Positions 1 through 10,289 of a DNA stretch of 64,000 nt are shown here, piece after piece. The stretch comes from Flaveria trinervia (lineage: Eukaryota > Streptophyta > Magnoliopsida > Asterales > Asteraceae). Each line of letters begins with the position of its first letter. The stretch's first letter is position 1. A program made the translations under genes and the position numbers. The DNA lies in assembly GCA_025506515.1 (NCBI GenBank), contig CM046442.1, positions 12,863,406 to 12,927,405 of the forward strand. The letters run 5' to 3'. The notes below the pieces were generated by a model. It saw only the letters and a list, made by a program, of their open reading frames with translations, ran no database searches and was not told where the DNA came from.

Positions 1-434
1 CTTCACACACTAATGCGGTAGAGTAAAATCATTGTCCGCATTAGTTGCACTTGAAAATATACTGTTACCCGCATTAATTACATGCATGGGTTATCTTCAC
101 CCGCATTAACCAATGCACTTACCAGCATTAGCTTTTGAACTTAATCAAAAGTTAATGTGATTGAATTGATTATTCATCTTATGAAGATTTGTCCTTGATT
201 GATTTTTCTTATGAAGTTGACTATTGAAGTTGTCAATTCTTGCTTGGATTGACTTGTATGTCACAATTGATACAAGTTTCCTAATTTTGACAGATCTTGG
301 ACTTATCATGCTTCTAAGAATCTGCATAAGCTAAGATATAATGGTATGAATTATTGCAACAACACCAACCAAAGTTCTTTTTGTTTTGTTTTTCAAAGTT
401 AAGTTAATAAACAAAAAAAAATTGGACTTAATCA
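1..434 (-). repeat. Candidate 3' LTR fragment of a minus-strand copia element (B or a relative)
   Basis: This stretch lies just outside a reverse-complement polypurine tract at 448-460, so it should be the U3 end of a minus-strand 3' LTR that starts left of the window. It holds several CCGCATT/AATGCGG motifs (about 10-150), the same motif family as the LTR at 21692. A segment of about 45 bases from position 12 aligns with 22213-22260. Beyond that the two LTRs do not align by eye, so assignment to element B is uncertain. The exact inner edge is not fixed, because no clear TG/CA terminus abuts the tract. Confidence 0.5.
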
Positions 435-447
435 AAAATTTTAAATT

Positions 448-460
448 ACTCCCCCTAAAG
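448..460 (-). other. Polypurine tract of minus-strand copia element
   Basis: The plus strand reads ACTCCCCCTAAAG, so the minus strand reads CTTTAGGGGGAGT. This is the typical copia polypurine tract that primes plus-strand DNA synthesis next to the 3' LTR. It lies downstream of B's pol in the minus-strand sense once the insertion of A is removed. Confidence 0.65.
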
Positions 461-1020
461 TTTATATCCACATTTGGATAGAAACTTTAAAGATTTAAAA
501 CCTTTTGAATATTATTTTGATTATTAATAATGAAGAGAGTTATCTCTTTGTTGGGATCATATCAGTCTTACATTACACTTGTGCATCCTTTATGATTTAA
601 TGGACATGATCATGATCTTGAAGATTGAAGGTATGTTTGTCCTCTTAAACTCATACCTGGTTAATATTTTGATGCAAATGACTTTTATCGTGTTTTGGTT
701 GATTTAATTATTCAATGTGTACCTCACACACATAAGTATGGAATGATCAACCCTCCTTATACAATACATGGTAGAACTTTTTCACAGCTTTTCTTACCGG
801 GTTACTTAAGTTATGAAGTCTCATTTTCGCTGATCCTCATTGGGATTCTTTTACTTTGATCCTTTTTCATGTTGATCCACTTGGGATTCTTTTCACTTCA
901 CTTTGGAAGGTGATCCATGATAGGATTCGTTTGTTCATTCACATGGAATGTATTACTTTGTTGATTCATCCAATTTTGGATGTGTTCCACAATAGGAATC
1001 TTTTGGATCATAACATCTGC
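461..1020 (-). other. Non-coding 3' region of copia element B, left of the A insertion
   Basis: With A removed this joins 14411-14792, giving roughly 940 bases between B's pol stop and its polypurine tract. I see no convincing coding frame. The open frame at 856-1086 (plus) has no recognisable feature. Confidence 0.5.
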
Positions 1021-1025
1021 ACTAT
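1021..1025. repeat. Target-site duplication ACTAT (left) of element A
   Basis: ACTAT occurs directly before the 5' LTR and again directly after the 3' LTR at 14406-14410. The 5-bp length is standard for LTR retrotransposon integration and fixes both ends of the element. Confidence 0.92.
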
Positions 1026-1756
1026 TGTTGATACATATATGTACCTAGATCCTGATCTGAATGTAATATGTCTTACACTTATGTAACTATTGGGTACTTA
1101 ATGAAATACGGAATGTTTGGTTGTGTTTATAATGTTTAATATTTCATTAATGAGTTGATTAACGCATATTGACGTAATTATACAGGTTTGTGATTGTTTG
1201 AAGTGTTATGCATAATGTTATAATATGAATACACTCAAACTTGGTGAAGTGAAGTTCTCATGCGTCCGACTGGACCATGCGCCCCAACAGTGGTCATGCG
1301 TCCGAATGGCCATGCGACTAAGTGTCCATGCGCCTAAATAGTCCATACGCCTGAACAACTTCATGCGACTAACTCAGGCGCACGACTGAACACTCAGCCA
1401 TGCGAATGGATCAAACGCATAGCTCAATCGCACGAATGAATCATGCTAATGGTTCAGTCGCCCGATTGAGCAATACTAACCTATAAATACCACCTAATTC
1501 GTGGAAAAATGTAAGCATTGGTTCCTATTCGATTCCAGACGTACCCTAGTCATCGAGAAGCCTCGAAGTTCGTACTCCAAGTTCATAGAACGCTGCAGAT
1601 CGATTCCTAATCGATTCTTAACGTTAGATTCAATTCCTTATTGTTTCTACGTGCGTTCTCACTGATTGGATCACCAATAAAATAGGATTCCGCATTATTT
1701 GGTTTGGTTTAACACGTTAATCAGTTGGTGTTTTGTTTAAATACAAGATCCTAACG
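1026..1756 (+). repeat. 5' LTR of element A
   Basis: It begins TGTTGATACATA and matches 13679-14405 throughout. I count seven differences in the first ~165 bases. Its last base is G where the 3' LTR has A. U3 carries a dense array of CGCATG and CGCACGA motifs (about 1258-1470) directly upstream of the TATA box at 1482. Confidence 0.92.
1258..1489 (+). promoter_or_regulatory. LTR promoter of A: palindromic-motif array plus TATA box
   Basis: The array is built of variants such as TCATGCGTCCGAATGG, CATGCGCCTAAATAG and CAGTCGCCCGATTG. Many have the form CAGTCG-NN-CGACTG or CATTCG-NN-CGAATG, that is 6-base arms around a 2-base centre. The TATA box CTATAAATAC is at 1481-1490. The 3' LTR has the same layout with its TATA near 14130. 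Promoter role is inferred from position in U3 and the TATA box. Confidence 0.7.
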
Positions 1757-1758
1757 AG

Positions 1759-1770
1759 TGGTATTAGAGC
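1759..1770 (+). other. Primer-binding site of A
   Basis: TGGTATTAGAGC lies 3 bases after the LTR. It differs by one base from TGGTATCAGAGC, the usual plant site complementary to initiator tRNA-Met, which is also seen in B, C and E. Confidence 0.85.
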
Positions 1771-2220
1771 TTTGGCTCTTGATTACGTGTGATTCAATCA
1801 ATTTTGATACAAAGGGTGTGTTTTTTCACTAAAAGCGCAATCTTTTTGTGTCAAAAGTTGTCTTGGACGTCTCCTGCTCATCAAGTTTAGGTTTCTACGG
1901 CATAAGGCGACTAGGATTGGTGAAAATTCGGGTTTTTACGGCCAAAACACATTAAACCTAGAAATTTTTGAAAAACAGCAGCTTCAGTCGCACGATTGAC
2001 CCAATCGCATGACTGGACTTTATTCGCATCCCAGACGTACGATTGGACTCAGTCGCATCTTCATTCGTATGACTAAGAGTACTGGTCACATTGTTCATAC
2101 GCATCAGTTTCACTCGCACGATTGAACCAGTCGCATAGTTTCATTCGCACGGGTAGCCCATTCGCATCGCTCCATTCGCACCAGTTAACAGATTGTTTAA
2201 GAGACTTAAAGTTAATCGAG
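1771..2220 (+). other. Leader of A with motif array
   Basis: Untranslated leader between the primer-binding site and gag. Its last part (about 1981-2190) repeats the CAGTCGCACGATTG / CGCATGACTG motif family of the LTR. Confidence 0.7.
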
Positions 2221-3970
2221 ATGGAGGATCAGTTGTCAGCGTTTACAGCCGGGAAGGACTCACGGATTCAGAACTTACTGCTACCGGAGAGTGAGGTGGG
2301 GAATCATAATAAACCCCCGAAGCTTATAACATTAGATGAGTTTCCCTACTGGAAACAACGTTTTGAGATCTACCTCAATGGAGTGGATCCAAATATGTGG
2401 GAAGCTATTGAGACGGGATACAGTATGTCGGTGGGAGCCGATGGGGTGAAACTTACTCTAGGAGGAATGACTGATGCATAGGAAAAGTTAATATAATGCT
2501 GAAAAGAGAGTATATGCATTGCTAACACAGTCTATCCCTAAGGATATTTTTCACCATTCTCAGAGAATAAGCAAGCCAAGAAGTTATGGGATGAGCTGGA
2601 GAAAAGATATGACGGGAATGCTTCGTTGAAGGCCATTAAAGCTAAGGAGTTGAAGAAAGAATTTGACAACTTTTCATTGATGGAAAATGAGAGTTTAGAC
2701 GATGTCATTGATAGATTCTACCATTTGATGAGCGAGCTGCACACACATGGTGTCATAACTACCATGGAAAATAAAGTTTCAAATTTTGCAGACGGGTTGC
2801 CAGAAAGTTGGGCTTCTTTTGTTTCAAATCTGAGACAGAATGGATTGCTATCAAAGTTGGACATCAATGATTTCATACTAAAGCTGCGAGAAGAAGCACT
2901 AAGGATGAAGTATCGAGCTCAGAAGTCTTCGTACACTCAGAATCTAGCTTTGTACAATGCCACTCCTCAGGTTAAGACGTCTGGAGCACCTCTTCAGACT
3001 GCCTTTGGTCAAGCTCATCTGGTCCTTCACAAGTCTCTCCTTCAGGATCAGAAACGTCAGGGTCTTCTAGTACCCAATATATTGGATCTGAAGCAAATGC
3101 TAAACGACTGAAGACTGAGAATCTCGGAAACGTGACAGTAGAAGTAGCTCGAGAGCACATGGATCTCTTGGCAGCAGTGGTCCACTCCTATGATGGACTT
3201 GTTGCTGGGAAAATTGGAAACTACCATCTGGCAAATGAGGACTACGAGCAGGTTGATAAGACTGAACTGGAGAGGATGGATATTAGGTGGGCCTTAGCAA
3301 GTGCTATCCGGAGGGCAAAGAATTTCGTGAAGAAGACCAGACAAAACTTGGTTGCTACTAAGGCTTTGACAAGAGCAAGGTGATCTGCTTCAACTGTGGA
3401 GAAAAGGGGCACTTCAAAAGAGAATGTGTGAAGCCAAAGAAGACTGGAAACGGGAATCCATTCTCGTCTTTCACTCGTCAAGACAAGCAAGCTAGCAGTT
3501 CTACTTCATCAAGCAAGGATCCAAAAGCCTTGACCGCCCATGATGATGAAGGACAGGACTGGAGCTTTAGGTTTGTCTCTCCGGGAGAATCAAATATTGC
3601 GAGCGTGGATGACTTAGATGATGATTCTGCGAGTGAAAGAGATATAGCAGTTGAGATAGCGATGTCAAACAGTGAAGAGACTGCAACAGAGGTCAGCTAC
3701 AAGCCTAAAGAAGAGACGTCCACAACAAAGATAGAATCACCAGAACCAGAGACATCTGATACTGCATTGATGACTAATTCTTCAGAACCTCTTCAGGTAA
3801 GTACTACTGATCAACTTTTCAAAAATCATGCTTGTTCTGATTGTAATAAATTTAGAGAAAGCATAGATCAGAAATTTTCTAGTTTATTAGATCATAATGA
3901 CAGCTTAGTAAAGGATTTGCAACTGTGCATTGAGGCAAATAGAGTTTTAAAACAAAATGAGCATAGTTAC
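2221..3970 (+). pseudogene. gag: Gag of element A (UBN2-like, CCHC knuckle), broken
   Basis: Gag forms the virus-like particle that packages element RNA. I chose the ATG at 2221 because copia gag sequence starts there. The frame continues to an in-frame TAG at 2479-2481, and the UBN2-like gag domain resumes at 2626-3111. A further shift separates the segment at 3132-3383, and the zinc-knuckle segment runs 3380-3991. The CCHC motif CFNCGEKGHFKREC is intact at 3386-3427. An acidic, Ser/Thr-rich tail follows, with a CSDC motif near 3833 entering a coiled coil. At least three breaks make this a pseudogene. Confidence 0.88.
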
Positions 3971-3987
3971 AAAGAAAAGATAGACCT

Positions 3988-5030
3988 TTGAATAAACAGC
4001 TTAGGGAAACTAAAGTAGTAGCATTTAACCAAGCTAATGACATTAGGTACTATCTTAACTCCCTAGAAGACACTAGGAAACAAAAAGCAGTTTTAGAAGT
4101 AGAAGTCAACTCTTTAAAGCAAAAACTGCATAGTTGGACAAGTTCATCTCATATTGTCCAACACTTAGTAAGAGAGCGTAACAATGGGGAGGGTTTAGGT
4201 TATAAAGTGGTTCCACCACCACCTGAGACCTTGATGAACACTAAGTGTAAACCAATAAATACCAATCCCATCAAGGATCATGTGTGTCTACTCCTCTCGT
4301 AAGTGATCCAAATTCCTCATGTTCTTCAATTGAATCTGGAACAAAACAAAAGGAGGCCACTTCAAAGGCAAAGGGTAAAATGCCTTGTGTTAATCTGGAA
4401 AAAGAATTTGAAAAGGCTAATATAAAGTCAGGGTTAAACAAAGTCAAATCTGAACCAAAAAAAAAACTGTTAATGTTAACCTTTCACAAGTCTCATGTCA
4501 AAGTCCAGTTAACCAAAATGGAAAAGGTGTTAAGAATGTCAAAACATTAATTTGTTAAACAAGAGCATACATAAAAAGAAGTAGGATCAAAACCCAAACA
4601 AAATGATGTCACTAGGATGTCACACACATCTCCACAACGAAAGTTTAATCATAAAGTTGATAGGAGGTCATGCTATAACTGTGGAGAGTGTGGACGCATT
4701 GCTTCTTTTTGTCATTACTTTCAGACACCTAGGAAGAAAATTGAACTTCAGAACTCAAAACCTAGGTCTTCTAAGAGGAGTTCTTTAACTCCATCTAGAA
4801 GAACTAGTGAACCCAAAGTTCAACCCCTTAGCCAGTCGTCTGTTTATCACAAACAGGCCTTACACAAATCTGGCTTATGGAAAGAAAAGTCATCTTCTAT
4901 GTCTGATAATGATGACGAGAAGGCACCTGAGCTACCCTCACCTTCTAAGGGTCAATGGGTTGAATTCATGATGTGTGATGCCTCTGAGAAACCCAAGCCA
5001 ATACAGGCTTGGGTTCCTAACCTAAACTAA
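3988..5030 (+). pseudogene. Gag-protease spacer of A: coiled coil and second, damaged CCHC
   Basis: This spacer joins gag to protease. Residues from 3988-4140 form a Leu/Lys/Glu-rich coiled-coil stretch. The segments at 4284-4550 and 4617-5030 are Lys/Ser-rich. A second zinc-knuckle-like motif, CYNCGECGRIASFC, is at 4671-4712. It keeps the four-residue spacing of a CCHC box but has Arg where the His should be. The copia elements B, E and F carry a CCHC region at the same place, so this is a family feature and not chance. Frames are shifted between the segments. Confidence 0.7.
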
Positions 5031-5039
5031 TGCTTTAAA

Positions 5040-5447
5040 TTGTATGTGCAGGGTGTTCGCTACAGTTCTAAAACCAACACATGGATTGTAGATAGCGGAG
5101 CATCCAGGCACATGACAGGAAACAAGGCTCTTTTATCAAATGTCAAACTAATAAAAGGCGGGCATGTTTCGTTTGCTGGTAACAAAGGAGGTTATATCAC
5201 AGCTCAGGGAGAGGTTGGAAATAAGAAAGTTAAGTTTGATAAAGTGAACTACATTCAACAACTTCAAAACAACTTACTTTCTGTTTCTCAAATATGTGAC
5301 AAAGGATTTAAAGTCATATTCGACAACAAGAAGTGTTATGTCCTAAAGAAACACTATGTGATTCCGGAGGACCAAGTTCTGATGACAGCTTCAAGATATA
5401 AAGACCTTTATGTTTTGGATCTCTTAACGGCTTCTACAACGGTATGA
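5040..5447 (+). pseudogene. pol: Aspartic protease of A
   Basis: Retropepsin-like protease that cleaves the gag-pol polyprotein. The catalytic DSGASRHMTG motif is present with its Asp codon at 5091. It is followed by the usual copia continuation NLLSVSQICDKG. This segment itself has no stop, but the frame is not continuous with the integrase segment: sequence resembling the pre-integrase start (LSKATEKDS) reads in another frame after about 5445. Confidence 0.88.
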
Positions 5448-5751
5448 AGTTCAGTGCTTCCTATCAAAAGCTACTGAGAAGGACTCCATTTCCTGGCATA
5501 GGAGAATGGGACACATTAATCAACGGAAGATGGATCACTTGATTCAGAAGGATCTAGTGAGAGGTGTTAACGTCAAAAATTTCCAACTTCCGGATTTCTG
5601 TGTAGCATGCAAGAAAGGCAAACAGACGAAGAAGTCTCATAAGGAAAAGAAAGATCATTCTATCAAGATTCCTCTTGAACTTCTTCACATGGATCTGTTT
5701 GGTCTAGTCAGTACAAAGAGCATTGCAGGTGACTTGTACTGTTATGTATGA
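5448..5751 (+). pseudogene. pol: Integrase remnant of A (HHCC domain only)
   Basis: Copia GAG-pre-integrase region with an intact zinc-binding HHCC pattern (HRRMGH ... CVACKKGKQ) and the first part of the catalytic core, LLHMDLFG, containing the first catalytic Asp. Reading then runs into a stop near 5750 and the sequence resumes in the Ser/Glu-rich linker ahead of RT. The second Asp and the catalytic Glu region, present in B, E and F, are absent. The integrase core has therefore been deleted and this copy cannot encode its own integrase. Confidence 0.87.
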
Positions 5752-7160
5752 TATCTTGAATACACCATATCTTGATCCAACATCATTGAGCTCACAGGGA
5801 GAATCATCTCATCACTCAGGGGGAGCACTAGAAGATAGTGACTCCTCCTCAGAAGATGAAGCTGAAGCGAATGACCAGAACAATAAGGAGAGACAGGTTC
5901 CAATTCCTGCAAGTCCACAAACATCTAACAGTGATGCCTCTTCGACTTCGGAACCTCAAACTCCTTCTACCTCAGATGCAGAACCAAATGTTCATAATCT
6001 TGGCTCTATGGTAGTTGTTCCTACCACTCCAGGATCATGTCTAAATGTCTATCATCCCCTAGACAATGTCATTAGGGATGTCGGATCAGGAGTGCAGACC
6101 AGAAATCAGCTGCACTCAGCTGATTATGCCTCGGTAATGGAAAAAGGATACATTTACGATGGTGCTTATCGGTGTTTTGTCTCGCAGGTTGAGCCAAAAT
6201 ACGTTAGTGAAGCACTGAATGATGAGGCATGGGTGAGTTCCATGCAAGAGGAACTTCTTCAATTCAAGAAGTTAGGTGTATGGACACAGGTAGATAGACC
6301 TAAAGGTGCTAAGGTCATTGGCACCAAATGGGTCTTGAAATGCAAAAAGGATGACCAAGGTGTCATTATCAGGAACAAAGCTCGACTGGTAGTTCAGGGA
6401 TTTCGACAAGTCGAGGGGATTGATTATAATGAAGTGTTTGCACCCGTGGCAAGGATGGAAGCCATCCGCATCTTCCTTGCCTATGCATCGTATATGAAGA
6501 TCAAAGTCTATCAATTAGATGTGAAGAGTGCATTCCTTCATGGTGAAATTCGAGAGACAGTTTATGTCAGTCAACCCGAGGGATTCGAAGATCCTTATCA
6601 TCGGGACAGAGGTTACAAACTTGACAAGGCCTTATACGGGCTTCATCAAGCTCCTAGGGCCTGGTATGAGAAACTCTCGACTCATCTTGTCAAACACGGA
6701 TTTCACAGGGGAGTCATTGACTGCACACTGTTTATCAAAGAAAAGGATGGAGACTTACTGCTAGTACAGATCTATGTCGATGACATAATCTTCGGTTCAA
6801 AGAACGAAGAGTTATGCAAAGAATTTGAAGCAGTAATGAAGGCGGAGTTTGAGATGAGTGCCATAGGGGAAATGAAATTCTTTCTTGGGTTACAGGTGGA
6901 TTAGACACCCAAAGGGATTTTTCTACATCAGACCAAGTATGTGGGAGACATTCTCAGTCGGTTTGACATGGAGAATGCTTCTGCAGCTGGAACTCCACTT
7001 GCCACAAACCATGATATAGCACCTGATGAAAATGGAGATCTGATAGATGCAACAATGTACCGAGGAATGATTGGATCTCTCATGTACCTTACCGCCTCTA
7101 GACCTGATATCATGTATGCTACATGTCTATGTTCTAGATATCAGGCAAGCCAAAGTTAAC
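5752..7160 (+). pseudogene. pol: Reverse transcriptase of A
   Basis: Copia-type RT (RVT_2). From 5752 there is an acidic Ser-rich linker. The RT proper begins near 6180 with the motif EALNDEAW...MQEELLQF. It includes GTKWVLKCKKDDQG, NKARLVVQGF, FAPVARMEAIRIFLAYA, VYQLDVKSAFLHG and the catalytic QIYVDDIIFGS (YVDD near 6773-6784). A TAG at 6902-6904 cuts the frame just after FFLGLQVD. The following thumb segment, including MIGSLMYLTASRPDIMYA, reads from 6941 to 7159. The catalytic core is intact but the frame is broken. Confidence 0.92.
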
Positions 7161-7739
7161 CATCTGATCGGGGTCAAGCGGATATTTCGTTATTTGAAGG
7201 GCACACCCCACTTGGGTTGTGGTATCCTCATGATGATGACTTTGAGCTCACGGCGTATAGTGACTCGGATTACGGGGGCTGCAAGATGAATTACAAGTCT
7301 ACATCAGCAGGGTGTCAATTATTTGGGAGGACATTAGTGACCTGGCAGTGTAAGAAGCAGACCTCGGTTGCGTTGTCAACCTGTGAAGCCGAATATGTTA
7401 CAGCTGCAAGTTGCTGTTCTCAAATCATTGGATTCAACAGCAAATGCGGGACTACGTTTAAATTTCTCTTCTACTCCTATTTATGTTGATAACTCGGCTG
7501 CAATTGCAGTAACTAAAAATCCAGTACAACATCCTAAGACCAAACACATCGGTATAAAATATCATTTTATACGGGACTGCTTTGAAAAGAATTTAATCGA
7601 TGTGGTAAAAATAAATACGGATTTTCAACGCGCTGACCTCTATACAAAAGCTTTTGACAAACCACGTTTTCTATATCTGTTAGAGGTCAACGGCGTTAAA
7701 AGGAAAAGTGATATTATTCCTGATGATGATCATGTGTAG
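7161..7739 (+). pseudogene. pol: RNase H of A
   Basis: RNase H degrades the RNA strand during reverse transcription. The sequence contains AYSDSDYGGC, KSTSAGCQLFG, QTSVALSTCEAEYV and then, after a frameshift near 7440, the terminal region VDNSAAIAVTKNP, KHIGIKYHFIRDC and ADLYTKAF. The Asp and Glu residues of the usual active site are visible. The stop at 7737-7739 ends pol. Confidence 0.9.
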
Positions 7740-9280
7740 TTCGATACAGTTTAGTCTATTTTTCTTTTTTATTTTCTTTATTTATTCTATTTTGTTTTAA
7801 ATTAAATTCATGTTATTTAGCTATCTATTAAAATCCTAAAATATGTAAATCGGTTATGATTTTAGAATTTTAGGGGAGAATAGGTCAGCCAGTAACATTT
7901 AAAAAAAAGAGAAGGAGAAGGAGAAGGAGAGGCTAGCTGACAGAAGGTAGATCGTATCTATGATACCGATTCAAATACTTTGGAAAATGATAGTACACAG
8001 GAACAAATCAAGAGGGACTTTAATATTTAATTTAGAAAAGATGCAAAATTCAAAGTTTAAGTCTGTGTAGTCTGAGCAATATAAAAGGAAATATGATAGA
8101 AAAACTGGTATCTACTAATGTAACACAATGAAAGTAGACCTAGAGGTTGCTAGACCACAGATGATATGTCAGTAGATTCAACATAATAGATGATTAGACC
8201 TGACTCGTGATCTCAAGATCAAATTAAGTTGTTCAACCGACCGTGGGCTCCCATCTTATCACTGGTTAACACAATCAACAATATTCCAATAAGGGGTAAC
8301 GAGCATGTAAACGCCACAAATGTGTGCGGATGACCATAAATAGAGCAAAGCACAAAAAAAAGCAAATGCTATCAAGCTAACAACTTATGTTGTTGGTGCA
8401 TTATGTGCTAAAGAAATTAACGATGCTCTAACAAGAAGATAGGTTTGTGCCTCTCTGCTGTGCGATGGCACTGACCTGAGGATAAGCATAACCTAGATAT
8501 TCTAGAATTCATTGTTGTTTGCGGCCTCTCTGATGTGCGATGGCACTGACCTGAGGATTGGCTTCTCCTTGAAAGCTCTAAGAATAGTCTCTTCTTGTCA
8601 AAATGCCCGTAGACCGCTCAAAAGCTCCCGAGGAATGTTGATTATCATATAAGCATGGGATCCACAACTGTTGGTTGAAATAATAAACATTAAACTATCA
8701 CCAATCTGTGTCAAAAGTCTGTGTATGGATTTAAGAGGACAAATATACTGACAATCATCATGGATACAAATTCTTGAAAGTCCAAATCAATGTGGGAATC
8801 TAATAGTACCAGTATGATTTCCTAAATTTGCTAACGAATTTGGATAAAACCGAGAAGTGAGCATCAAATGGTTTTGATAACAAGTCCCAAATGATTTGAC
8901 TTGCCTGTATGATTCCAAAATTAATTTGGTCCAGGTATGGTCAAACTAAATAGAAGCTGCCTATTCCAGAAACGAATCGAGTAGATTTCTATCTTAGGAT
9001 TTACCTCTCACAAAAAGTTAAAAATAAGTTTAATTTTTGTACTTTAGTTTAATTTTATATTTATTTAGTCATTTCAGTTTATTTGTTGTCGGACTACATC
9101 TTGGAATTCAGTAAGGGATTAATTCACCTAAAAGGGTCATGTCTGAGATGACCACATGTGTTTTCAAAAGATAAAAAGGATCATGTCCGAGACGATCAAA
9201 TGTGTATAATGTTGATTCTAAAGCTTAATAAAAAGGGGGTTTAAATGGCAAATGGTAAGAAATGCAGAAAATTTCATAAG
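7740..9280 (+). other. Non-coding region of A between pol and the internal promoter
   Basis: About 1.5 kb without a convincing coding frame. It contains an AGAAGG purine tract at about 7905-7933. It also has a 35-base direct repeat with one mismatch at 8449-8483 and 8524-8558, and a second short direct repeat around TCATGTC(T/C)GAGA at 9140 and 9182. Confidence 0.6.
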
Positions 9281-9283
9281 TAT

Positions 9284-10190
9284 GACCCATTCGCACGAAT
9301 GGACCATGAGTATGGACTTATCATGCGAATGGGAGCTATCCGTACGAATGGACCATGAGTATGTACCAATTAACCAAATGACCCATACAAAAGACCTAGT
9401 TGGATGTTTAAGAGGGAACGAATGAGTAAGTCGCATGACTGTACTCCAGTCGGACGACTGAAGGGGACCAACTGAACCAATCGCACGACTAAGGCCCATT
9501 CGCCCGAATGAAATGTGTGTATTAGCCCAGTCGTACGATTGAATTTAGGCTAAGTATAAATAGAGGGTGAATCGGTCGCAGATACTCACCACTCCCAAAA
9601 TTGCCCTAATTCGCACGACTAACGTTACTCTGCCCAAATTTCGTTTGATCACCATTTGAGCCTTCAAGACTATTTTTTGTTGTGTACTGACGATTTCTAT
9701 TGACTTTACAGGTAATTTGCGGTGCAGAACCATTGTTGTAGCACTCAAATTGCTACAGAATCTGGACAATCGGACCCCTTAGAAAAACCGTAACAATTGT
9801 GTTCAAATAACCTAACTAAACGACGTATACAGATGGAATTAAAGAAGTTAGGTGTTAAACTAATGGCTTGCGAGTCTAATGAACCAGAGCACGAAGTCTA
9901 AAATTCAAAATTGATAAAAAATTGAATTTGAATTGAACAATCAGAACAACATGCGAATGGACAGGTTGATGAACCTCAGTCGCACGACTGATGTGTGCGA
10001 CTAGCTAAACCGCATGACTGAACCATGCGTATGAGTTCAGTTGCACGACTGGTGTAACCGCATGAGTTTATATACGCATGAGTCTAGTAGCACACTCAGT
10101 CGTACGTATGGGTTAATTCGCACGACTGGAGTTCATCGCACTGCTAATGCGCACGACTTGATCTCAGTCGCACAACCTCATTCGCATGAC
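9284..10190 (+). promoter_or_regulatory. Internal LTR-like promoter module of A, upstream of ORF3
   Basis: Two arrays of the element's own palindromic motif (9284-9545 and 9955-10190) flank the TATA box TATAAATAG at 9555-9563. Examples with perfect 6-base arms are CATTCGCACGAATG (9288-9301) and CAGTCGCACGACTG (9977-9990). The layout array, TATA, about 0.4 kb, array, ATG copies that of the LTR plus leader. TATA to ATG is about 735 bases here (9555 to 10290) and about 739 in the LTR and leader (1482 to 2221). There is no primer-binding site in it. Promoter activity is inferred. Confidence 0.55.
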
Positions 10191-10289
10191 AGAAAAGAAG
10201 GTTTTCAAGTCCAAGTGATTCAAGACATTATTAGCCAATGGATACTAATGTTTACTTTCATTGTGTAACAGATGGAAAGTCGATGGATA

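Noticed and set aside
856..1086. 76-residue plus-strand frame
   Set aside because: Crosses the junction between B and the 5' LTR of A, so it cannot be an ancestral gene.
9284..9780. Solo LTR nested in A
   Set aside because: Motif array and TATA box are LTR-like, but I find no TG/CA ends, no TSD and no primer-binding site, and it does not align with A's LTR outside the motifs.
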